Assembly (NCBI GenBank): GCA_937892695.1
Contig: CALBJK010000179.1
Location: 1 to 6,845 of the forward strand
From: an uncultured Prevotella sp.
GTDB taxonomy: Bacteria; Bacteroidota; Bacteroidia; Bacteroidales; Bacteroidaceae
Direction: 5' to 3'
Length of the DNA stretch: 6,845 nt
The position numbers and the translations under genes are program-made. Every line of letters begins with the position of its first letter. Within the stretch, counting starts at the first letter, position 1. This document shows positions 1 to 5,184 of this stretch, one piece after another. The notes beneath the pieces are model-generated. The model saw only the letters and a list, made by a program, of their open reading frames with translations, was not told where the DNA came from and made no database searches.

Positions 1-34
1 TTATTGAACAATAGTAAAATAACAGTAATATAAA

Positions 35-910
35 ATGAAATTGAAAAATCTCGCCCTATTCACACTTTTGTCAGTAAGTATGACAATCAACGCTCAGGCA
101 CCGGCAAGCGTATTCATTACGGCAGGGCAGTCTAACGCCGAGGGCCGCGCGTCGTCATTAGAAAAACCGAAATATCTTGACAAGGGGTACAAGCACTTGA
201 AATATGCTTTCGTAAGATCGAAGCAAGACGGGAAGTTCGGAAAATACCAGTTCGGCGATACGTTCGCTTTCTGCGACGTTGTCAATCATTTCATAGACAA
301 AGCCATGAAGGGAGACTTCTACGCCATTAAATGCACATATGGAGGTACGGCTATCACTCCCGGGCAGACAGAAGAAGGCAAGCCGATATGGTATGCCGAC
401 AGCGCATGGCTGTCGAAGAACAAAGCCCATGACGGCCAAAACGGCGGCATGTCGCTCACGCTCGCACTGACGGAAGGCTTTGCAAAGTGCGCGAAAAATA
501 CCCTCAGCCATCTGAAGAACGGCTACGACGTAAAGGCCATAATGTGGCATCAGGGAGAGAGCGACCGTAAGAAACCTGAAGAGTATTATAAAAATTTCAA
601 GGAAATGATAACCTTCATGCGCAACCAGATATATGCCGTCACAGGCAAGGAAAAAGACAAGACTCTGCCGTTCATCTTAGGCACCGTGCCGCACGACTCG
701 CGCCAATACAGTGCAGGTGTTGAGGCCGCGCAGCTAAGGGTGGCCAAAGAACTGCCAAACGTATATGTCATAAGACTGGAGAACGTGCCACTAAGGGACG
801 ATGGAATTCACTTCAACGGCAAGGGCACCGACTATGTAGGGCGTCTGATGTACAACAAACTTGTGGAACTCGGACTAGTTAAGGGAAAGAGAGTAAAGGT
901 GAAGAAATAA
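35..910 (+). CDS. Secreted SGNH-type carbohydrate esterase (CE6 / sialate O-acetylesterase-like)
   Basis: A 291-aa protein that probably removes O-acetyl groups from a glycan outside the cytoplasm. Residues 1-20 form a signal peptide (basic start, hydrophobic LALFTLLSVSM, likely cut after INA or NAQA). There is no lipobox Cys, so a periplasmic or secreted enzyme is more likely than a lipoprotein. The mature part carries the expected SGNH blocks: GQSNAEGR at 31-38 with Ser33 as the likely nucleophile, a YGGT segment at 102-105 that may form the oxyanion hole, WHQGESD at 171-177, and DGIHFN at 256-261 with Asp256 and His259 completing the triad. The C-terminal tail is very basic (KGKRVKVKK). 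The ATG at 35 is chosen because it directly precedes the signal peptide; the upstream bases are AT-rich with no clear ribosome site. Family members often act on acetylated xylan or similar plant glycans, but no polysaccharide-utilization genes are visible here, so the substrate is open. The gene appears complete. Confidence 0.88.
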   Translation: MKLKNLALFTLLSVSMTINAQAPASVFITAGQSNAEGRASSLEKPKYLDKGYKHLKYAFVRSKQDGKFGKYQFGDTFAFCDVVNHFIDKAMKGDFYAIKCTYGGTAITPGQTEEGKPIWYADSAWLSKNKAHDGQNGGMSLTLALTEGFAKCAKNTLSHLKNGYDVKAIMWHQGESDRKKPEEYYKNFKEMITFMRNQIYAVTGKEKDKTLPFILGTVPHDSRQYSAGVEAAQLRVAKELPNVYVIRLENVPLRDDGIHFNGKGTDYVGRLMYNKLVELGLVKGKRVKVKK

Positions 911-933
911 AAAAGAAGGCAAGCAAGAGCGTA

Positions 934-965
934 ATGTCAGAAAGTTTCTTTCGGCTTTCTGATAT
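934..965 (+). terminator. Hairpin after the esterase gene, possible terminator
   Basis: TCAGAAAG (937-944) pairs with CTTTCTGA (955-962). The stem extends outward by a G-U pair and two A-U pairs, giving 11 pairs around a 10-nt loop. It lies 24 nt past the esterase stop codon. Only a weak T-rich stretch (TCTCTTTTC) follows, so intrinsic termination is plausible but not certain. The position supports termination of the esterase transcript. Confidence 0.5.
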
Positions 966-1088
966 GTCTCTTTTCATGTTCCAATATGCGGCTTGTTGAT
1001 TTACAGTAAATAAAATTTTATTTTGTTTTTTTATGAAAAAACATTGTTCTCAAAAAGAACAAATTTAAGCCTCATATTGAATTCTTAC
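966..1088. other. AT-rich spacer with a palindrome and a small hairpin
   Basis: No coding frame is supported here. A perfect 16-bp AT-only palindrome (AAATAAAATTTTATTT) lies at 1008-1023 and is followed by a T run. A short hairpin, TTGTTCT (1044-1050) with AGAACAA (1056-1062) around a 5-nt loop, follows. Either could assist termination of the esterase transcript, but AT-only palindromes arise easily in such AT-rich DNA. Confidence 0.35.
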
Positions 1089-1097
1089 ATTAATAAT
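1089..1097. repeat. Left 9-bp target-site duplication (ATTAATAAT)
   Basis: ATTAATAAT directly abuts the left terminal inverted repeat of the 224-bp element. It is repeated exactly, in the same orientation, on the other side at 1322-1330. This is the footprint left by transposition. Confidence 0.8.
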
Positions 1098-1321
1098 TAG
1101 GGTGTCAAGTTTGATGTTCCAATTTTTAGTTCAGAAAGATATGACGCAAGTTCCAAAGTACTGATAATCATATCTCTTTAAAACATATTAATCTAATGAA
1201 TTAGCAATGTTTTTTTTTGCCTGTTAAAATTGTGCCTAAAACAATATTATTTCAACTGATAATCAGCATATTAGGTTGTTAAATCAATATCAAAAACGAG
1301 AACATAGAACTGGACACCCTA
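1098..1321. mobile_element. MITE-like non-autonomous transposable element, 224 bp
   Basis: The ends are inverted repeats. TAGGGTGTC at 1098-1106 matches GACACCCTA at 1313-1321 perfectly. Extending inward, the 30-nt ends (1098-1127 and 1292-1321) agree at 24 of 30 positions. Identical 9-bp copies of ATTAATAAT flank the element in direct orientation, as expected for a target-site duplication. The interior is AT-rich and has no open frame of useful length, so it cannot encode a transposase and would need one supplied in trans. An 11-bp direct repeat (ACTGATAATCA) occurs inside at 1160-1170 and 1255-1265. The parent insertion sequence family is not assigned; a 9-bp duplication occurs in several families, including IS4-related groups. 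The perfect duplication suggests a fairly recent insertion, although the inner ends have diverged from each other. Confidence 0.8.
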
Positions 1322-1330
1322 ATTAATAAT
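1322..1330. repeat. Right 9-bp target-site duplication (ATTAATAAT)
   Basis: This is an exact direct copy of the sequence at 1089-1097, abutting the right terminal inverted repeat that ends at 1321. Confidence 0.8.
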
Positions 1331-1370
1331 CCATTATCATTAAAGGGGCATCAAATCCTTATTTTATTGT

Positions 1371-1620
1371 TAAACCCAATCGGTCTTTAGTACGTGATAC
1401 TGTCAAAAGTAGATTAAGAGAAGTTCACTCTTTGCCGTCTTTTACGCTCTTGCTGCACAGCATTTCTTTAGTTTTTTCTTGATATAGCTTGCTATGCCCT
1501 GCGTCAAAGCCTAAAGACCAATGATGATTGCATAATGGGTTTGGCGAGAAATCTTATTTAAAGAAATATGCGTGACAATAGCAAGGAAAACGACTGAAGC
1601 CTAAGACCGATTTGAGTTAA
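1371..1620. repeat. Second inverted-repeat unit of about 250 bp, non-coding
   Basis: The outer ends are related inverted repeats: the left end (1371-1390, core AATCGGTCTTTAG) mirrors the right end (1601-1620, core CTAAGACCGATT). The cores match over 10 straight bases plus flanking TTAA and AG. A third, interrupted copy lies at 1511-1542: CTAAAGACC, then about 16 unrelated bases, then TGGGTTT, again inverted relative to the left end. Partial open frames exist on both strands (plus about 1330-1481, minus about 1554-1429), but neither has a good start codon, so no gene is called. The arrangement resembles a small genomic repeat or a degenerate mobile unit. No flanking target duplication was found. 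Whether it recurs elsewhere in the genome cannot be seen from this window. Confidence 0.5.
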
Positions 1621-1710
1621 AGCAGCAACACTAAGATAAGTATATCATCAGATGAAGGCACGCCAGACAAAAGTGAGAATATTGTTAAAACAGATAATCA
1701 TTGCAAAAAT
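1621..1710. other. Spacer upstream of the small-protein promoter, nothing identified
   Basis: These 90 bases lie between the repeat unit and the promoter of the 40-aa gene. I see no coding frame, stable hairpin or recognisable operator. Confidence 0.4.
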
Positions 1711-1743
1711 TTTACTTTCTATTGTTTGATATTTATACTTTTG
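1711..1743 (+). promoter_or_regulatory. Bacteroidetes-type promoter for the 40-aa gene
   Basis: TACTTTTG at 1736-1743 is an exact match to the Bacteroidetes -7 box TAnnTTTG. TTTA at 1711-1714 is a three-of-four match to the -33 TTTG box, with a 21-nt spacer, within the usual range. Transcription would begin near 1749, giving a leader of roughly 38 nt before the ATG at 1787. Inside that leader, ATG at 1759 opens a four-codon frame (MCNI) that could be a chance event. Confidence 0.65.
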
Positions 1744-1786
1744 CGTCCAGATAAAAACATGTGTAACATTTAAAATAAATTTAACA

Positions 1787-1909
1787 ATGGGAGCAGCTGG
1801 TAACAAGAAGCCCAAGAAGAGCAAACACGGAAAGCATATGCCTAAGTATGAGGAAGAAGATATGATAACTTCGTCAGAACATATAGGTCAAAAGAAAAAA
1901 CTGCACTAA
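1787..1909 (+). CDS. Small lysine-rich protein, 40 aa, function unknown
   Basis: A complete 40-codon frame from ATG to TAA. The product has a basic N-terminal half (AGNKKPKKSKHGKH at 4-17), an acidic patch EEED at 22-25 and a basic end QKKKLH. It has 10 Lys and 4 His against 5 acidic residues, no Arg, no Cys, no signal peptide and no membrane segment, so it is probably cytoplasmic and largely disordered. Three points argue that it is a real gene: a well-matched promoter box 44 nt upstream, a strong terminator starting 51 nt downstream, and a non-repetitive mixed codon choice unlike the surrounding AT-rich DNA. I do not recognise the family. The basic, flexible composition would suit nucleic-acid or ribosome contact, but that is inference only. 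It is transcribed toward the metH-pncC run and shares the terminator with it. Confidence 0.65.
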   Translation: MGAAGNKKPKKSKHGKHMPKYEEEDMITSSEHIGQKKKLH

Positions 1910-1959
1910 GCACTCTTCTAAAAAATAATATTGCTGTCCGATAAAATAAAAAATTCAAA

Positions 1960-2012
1960 AAGGATTCTGAAAATCAATGTTATCTTTCAAACAGTTGGCT
2001 TTCAGAATCCTT
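1960..2012. terminator. Bidirectional terminator between convergent units
   Basis: AAGGATTCTGAAA (1960-1972) and TTTCAGAATCCTT (2000-2012) form a perfect 13-bp stem with a 27-nt loop. On the minus strand the stem is followed at once by a T-rich tract (complement of the A-rich 1943-1960). On the plus strand it is followed by TAATGTTTTCTTTTG. It lies between the 40-aa gene, which reads toward it from the left, and pncC, which reads toward it from the right, so it probably ends both transcripts. Confidence 0.8.
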
Positions 2013-2062
2013 AATGTTTTCTTTTGTTCGTATGTTTTTTACCGAAGTAAGCCAATCAGAAA

Positions 2063-2593
2063 TTATGCTTTGTTTTCTTCATTCTCGTTAGGATGTTTCT
2101 TTTCGATATGTTCTTCAAGGAATTTAAGGAACATCTGAAGAGCTTTGTTTGTAGCGATAGCCAGATTGATGTCGCGTCCAAAATCTTCTTCCAGTTTCAG
2201 CGTTATTATATCTTCGGCATTGCCACAAGCCAGCCAGATTGTTCCTACAGGAATTTCTTGCGTTCCCCCACCAGGACCGGCTATGCCCGTTGCCGAAATA
2301 GCCATATCGACATTGAGAGCCTTTATAGCTCCCTTCACCATTGCAATGGCCACTTCTTCGCAAACAGCAGTCTTCTCTTCGAGCAACTTGTGGCTCACGC
2401 CGAGAAGATTCTCTTTTATCTCATTCGTGTACGACACTATTCCACCTTTAAAATAAGTGGAAGCACCAGGAACTGCAATAATTGATTCGGCTATTCTGCC
2501 ACCTGTACAGCTTTCGGCCGTACCTACGGTAAGACCAGACTCGTATAGATACTGCTGAATTTCCCTACTAAGTATTTTGTTTTCAAACTCCAT
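2063..2593 (-). CDS. pncC: CinA C-terminal domain amidase, PncC-type (nicotinamide-nucleotide amidase)
   Basis: A 176-aa stand-alone version of the CinA C-terminal domain, close to the usual 160-170 aa of PncC. Family members hydrolyse the amide of nicotinamide mononucleotide to give nicotinate mononucleotide and ammonia, returning NMN to NAD synthesis in the cytoplasm. The key motifs are present: TAESCTGG at 25-32 (Ser28 in the position of the catalytic serine), the GGIVSYTNEIK segment at 50-60, and the glycine-rich ATGIAGPGGG at 101-110, followed by PVGTIWLA. The N-terminal molybdopterin-binding-like domain of full-length CinA is absent, and no room exists for it because tsaD ends only 18 nt upstream. 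The C-terminal tail (EEHIEKKHPNENEENKA) is charged and probably disordered. It is the last gene of the minus-strand run before the shared terminator. The amidase assignment rests on motifs; it may often be labelled competence/damage-inducible protein A. Confidence 0.9.
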   Translation of the reverse strand: MEFENKILSREIQQYLYESGLTVGTAESCTGGRIAESIIAVPGASTYFKGGIVSYTNEIKENLLGVSHKLLEEKTAVCEEVAIAMVKGAIKALNVDMAISATGIAGPGGGTQEIPVGTIWLACGNAEDIITLKLEEDFGRDINLAIATNKALQMFLKFLEEHIEKKHPNENEENKA

Positions 2594-2611
2594 AAGTTGA
2601 ATATATTTGTT

Positions 2612-3640
2612 TTATTTAAATGTGACTTTGCTGAAAGCCGGTTTGTCTAATGTGCAAAAATCGTTGTCAAGGTATTTGTAATAACCTGTAACACCAATCA
2701 TTGCAGCATTGTCTGTGGTGTAGCTGAACTTAGGGATGTAGATAGTCCATCCGTACTTTGCGGCGTGTTCGCGGAAAGAATTGCGGAGTCCGTTGTTGGC
2801 CGAAACACCGCCTGCCACAGCGACATGTTTTATTCCTGTTTGTTTTACAGCTATGCGGAGCTTCTTCATCAAGATGTCCACAATGGTGTGTTCCAGACTG
2901 GCAGCAAGATCTTCTTTGTGATGTTCTATGAAGTCAGGGTCGGTTTCTACCCATTTCCGCAGATTATACAGAAATGATGTCTTCAGGCCGCTGAAACTGT
3001 AATCCATATCTGGTATGTGAGGTTCGGCAAATTTGTACGCCTCGGGATTTCCCTTACGTGCCAGACGGTCGATTATAGGACCACCGGGATAGCCCAGTCC
3101 CATCACTTTGGAGCATTTGTCGATAGCCTCACCGGCAGCATCGTCGATGGTCTGACCGAGAACCTGCATGTCATTGTAAGCGTTGACTTTTACTATCTGT
3201 GAGTTTCCACCACTTACGAGCAGACAGATGAAAGGGAATGGTGGCGCACTGTGGTCGTCGTCATTTTCTTTTATGAAGTGAGCCATTACATGACCTTGCA
3301 GATGATTGACATCTATCATAGGAATGCCCAGACTACGTGCCAGACCTTTAGTGAAGCTAACTCCTACCAGCAACGAACCCATAAGTCCCGGCCCACGGGT
3401 GAAGGCGATAGCAGACAGCTGTTCTTTTCTGACACCTGCCCTCTTAAGAGCTTCGCTCACTACAGGGACAATGTTCTGTTGATGCGCTCTAGAAGCCAAT
3501 TCGGGTACAACCCCGCCATATGCGCGGTGTACGTCTTGCGACGCTGTGACATTGCTCAGCAATACGTCGTTGCGAAGAACAGCTGCTGACGTGTCGTCGC
3601 AACTGCTCTCTATGCCCAATATAAAAATGTCTTTTGCCAT
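2612..3640 (-). CDS. tsaD: tRNA N6-adenosine threonylcarbamoyltransferase TsaD
   Basis: A 342-aa protein of typical TsaD length, from the Kae1/Qri7/TsaD family. It transfers the threonylcarbamoyl group from threonylcarbamoyl-AMP to A37 of tRNAs reading ANN codons, working with TsaB and TsaE, which are not in this window. Visible family marks include GIESSCDDTSAAV at 9-21, PELASRAH at 46-53, the GPGLMGSLLVG segment at 83-93, and NHLQGH at 112-117 with His113 and His117 as metal ligands. Further on are a glycine-rich VSGGNSQIV segment, a GEAIDK motif, a GVSANNGLR segment and TTDNAAMIG, where Asp310 is the third metal ligand. No key residue is missing. It starts 21 nt after map ends and is followed 18 nt later by pncC, consistent with cotranscription. 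The ATG at 3640 gives the standard N-terminus immediately before the conserved GIESSCDD motif. Confidence 0.96.
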   Translation of the reverse strand: MAKDIFILGIESSCDDTSAAVLRNDVLLSNVTASQDVHRAYGGVVPELASRAHQQNIVPVVSEALKRAGVRKEQLSAIAFTRGPGLMGSLLVGVSFTKGLARSLGIPMIDVNHLQGHVMAHFIKENDDDHSAPPFPFICLLVSGGNSQIVKVNAYNDMQVLGQTIDDAAGEAIDKCSKVMGLGYPGGPIIDRLARKGNPEAYKFAEPHIPDMDYSFSGLKTSFLYNLRKWVETDPDFIEHHKEDLAASLEHTIVDILMKKLRIAVKQTGIKHVAVAGGVSANNGLRNSFREHAAKYGWTIYIPKFSYTTDNAAMIGVTGYYKYLDNDFCTLDKPAFSKVTFK

Positions 3641-3661
3641 GATAACAACGTGACTGATTAC

Positions 3662-4525
3662 TTATTCTGTAAGAATCTCAACACCATGTTCGGTCATCAA
3701 GTAGGTGTGTTCCCATTGTGCGCTCGGCAGCTCGTCGCCGCTTATGACTTCCCATCCGTACTTGTCGTCGGCATCAATGAATACCTTCCATGTTCCCATA
3801 TTAATCATCGGTTCTATGGTGAATACCATACCGGGGACAAGGAGCATGCCTTCGCCACGATGGCCGACATGCATGACATCGGGCTTTTCGTGAAACTTCA
3901 GCCCTACACCATGTCCGCACAAGTCGCGTACAACACCGTAGTGATACTTTTCAGCATGTTTCTGTATGGCATGTCCTATGTCGCCTACAAAACCGTATGG
4001 CTTTGCTGCCTCGGCACCGATGTCGAGACATTCTTTTGTCACACGGACTAGCTGCTCTTTCTCGGGAGTTGTCTTACCTATTATGAACATGCGCGACGCA
4101 TCGGCATAGTAGCCGTCAAGAATCGTCGTGAAGTCGACATTAATAATGTCTCCTTCTTTCAGTACGTCTTCCTTTTTAGGAATGCCGTGACACACAACCT
4201 CATTGATGCTTGTGCATACACTTTTCGGAAACCCCTCGTATCCCAGACAGGCAGGAGTTGCTCCGTGTTCAGTGCAGTAGTTGTAGCATATCTCGTCTAT
4301 TTCAAGGGTATTCATGCCTGCATGTATTTGCTTGGCGACCTCATCGAGAACACCGGTATTGACAACACCACTGCGGCGAATTCCTTCTATTTGTTCAGGA
4401 GTTTTAATCAAATCGCGAGAAGGCACTTCTTTTCCTTTTGCCTCCCAGTACATCACTTTCTTGTCAAGTTCGGTAGGCTCTTGTCCGTGTAGACAATGCC
4501 ACACTCTTTTCTTTTTTAATGCCAT
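3662..4525 (-). CDS. map: Type I methionine aminopeptidase
   Basis: A 287-aa M24 metallopeptidase that removes the initiator methionine from new proteins in the cytoplasm. All five metal ligands are visible: Asp131 (INVDFTT), Asp142 (YYADASRMF), His205 (GHGVGLKFHEKP), Glu238 (FTIEPM) and Glu272 (SAQWEHT). His113 (VCHGIP) and His212 fit the substrate-contact histidines. The catalytic core starts near residue 41 (KTPEQIEGIRRSG). The roughly 40 residues before it (WHCLHGQEPTELDKKVMYWEAKGKEVP) form an extension absent from the 264-aa E. coli enzyme. They do not show the cysteine pattern of a SEC-C zinc motif. The stretch before the last ligand (about 250-268, DADDKYGWEVISGDELP) also looks slightly longer than in E. 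coli. The gene lies 8 nt after the HAD gene and 21 nt before tsaD, so it is probably translated from a shared message. Confidence 0.95.
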   Translation of the reverse strand: MALKKKRVWHCLHGQEPTELDKKVMYWEAKGKEVPSRDLIKTPEQIEGIRRSGVVNTGVLDEVAKQIHAGMNTLEIDEICYNYCTEHGATPACLGYEGFPKSVCTSINEVVCHGIPKKEDVLKEGDIINVDFTTILDGYYADASRMFIIGKTTPEKEQLVRVTKECLDIGAEAAKPYGFVGDIGHAIQKHAEKYHYGVVRDLCGHGVGLKFHEKPDVMHVGHRGEGMLLVPGMVFTIEPMINMGTWKVFIDADDKYGWEVISGDELPSAQWEHTYLMTEHGVEILTE

Positions 4526-4533
4526 AAATATGT

Positions 4534-5178
4534 TTATTGCTTGTTTTTAAACTCATCTAATTGTTTGCAAAGTTCGCTCTGCCAGTTTTCGCCTTCCTTT
4601 ACCAGAATGGTGTGTATTCCGATGGCAGCGGCACTTTTAATGTTGCGTTCTCCGTCGTCGATGAACATAGCTTCGTCGGCGCTAATGCCTTCTTCAGAAA
4701 GCACGGCCTTGAATATTCGCTCATCGGGCTTGACCATTTTCATCTCATAGCTAAGATAAATGTGGTCGAGATAATAGTCAAGCGAATGGCCGCATCCGTC
4801 AAACTCTTTGCTGCGTGCCCAACTCATAAAAAATGGATTGTTGTTGGAAAGCAGACAAAGGCGATAACCCTCTTTGCGGAGTTTTTTGAGCAAATCGAGA
4901 TTGCGTTGCGGAACGCCGGAACAATAGCCTTGCCAAGCGTACGCGCACATATCGAAGGTTAATTTTCGGCCTGTTAGCTTTTCTAATTCATTAATAAAGC
5001 CATCAGAATCAATTTTACCTTCTTCAACATCGCCGAAGATACCTGTCTGATGATATTTGTCGAGACGCTTGTCTGCATCTTTCAGTCCTAATTTCTTGAA
5101 ACGTTCTGCTGCCTGTTGCTGGTTGCTTTCTACCAGAACTCCGCCGAAGTCGAATATTACATCTTTTATCTTGCCCAT
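4534..5178 (-). CDS. HAD-superfamily hydrolase, YihX-like phosphatase
   Basis: A 214-aa haloacid dehalogenase-fold enzyme with an alpha-helical cap inserted after motif I. Motif I is DFGGVL at 10-15: Asp10 is the nucleophile, while the usual second Asp is Gly12. This substitution is also seen in the YihX-like group (DLGNV in E. coli YihX), so it need not mean loss of activity. Motif II is LLSNNN with Ser111, motif III is KMVKPDERIF with Lys150, and motif IV is FIDDGERNI with Asp174 and Asp175 for Mg2+. The helical cap covers roughly residues 18-90. E. coli YihX acts on alpha-D-glucose 1-phosphate; the substrate here is unknown and cannot be read from the sequence. No signal peptide is present, so it is cytoplasmic. 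The ATG at 5178 starts 6 nt after metH ends, and map starts 8 nt after this gene, so translational coupling is likely. Confidence 0.88.
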   Translation of the reverse strand: MGKIKDVIFDFGGVLVESNQQQAAERFKKLGLKDADKRLDKYHQTGIFGDVEEGKIDSDGFINELEKLTGRKLTFDMCAYAWQGYCSGVPQRNLDLLKKLRKEGYRLCLLSNNNPFFMSWARSKEFDGCGHSLDYYLDHIYLSYEMKMVKPDERIFKAVLSEEGISADEAMFIDDGERNIKSAAAIGIHTILVKEGENWQSELCKQLDEFKNKQ

Positions 5179-5184
5179 AAATAT

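Noticed and set aside
158..550. Minus-strand open frame of 130 codons opposite the esterase gene
   Set aside because: It lies wholly within the esterase, whose signal peptide and catalytic motifs are clear. The antisense product shows no recognisable domain.
1060..1067. CAAATTTA, which reads as a TAnnTTTG -7 box on the minus strand
   Set aside because: No matching -33 box lies upstream, and it would transcribe only into the 3' end of the esterase. Such 8-mers are common in AT-rich DNA.
976..1123. ATGTTCCAAT found twice (976-985 and 1114-1123)
   Set aside because: A 10-bp match at this distance in AT-rich DNA can be chance. The first copy lies outside the MITE boundary and no wider similarity surrounds it.
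1330..1554. Partial coding-like frames on both strands in the second repeat unit
   Set aside because: Neither has a credible start codon, and both overlap the repeated motif, so they are better explained by the repeat than by genes.
911..2062. Possible CRISPR array, tRNA or riboswitch in the intergenic DNA
   Set aside because: There are no regularly spaced repeats, no cloverleaf with a T-loop, and no recognised riboswitch core. The repeats found are inverted and irregular.
2093..2485. Plus-strand open frame of 130 codons opposite pncC
   Set aside because: It is antisense to a gene with clear CinA/PncC motifs and encodes nothing recognisable.
3650..4051. Plus-strand open frame of 133 codons opposite map
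   Set aside because: It covers the coding sequence of the map metal-ligand region in antisense; no promoter or family signal supports it.
4561..4962. Plus-strand open frame of 133 codons opposite the HAD gene
   Set aside because: It is antisense to a HAD protein with all motifs in place, so it is a by-product of codon bias.
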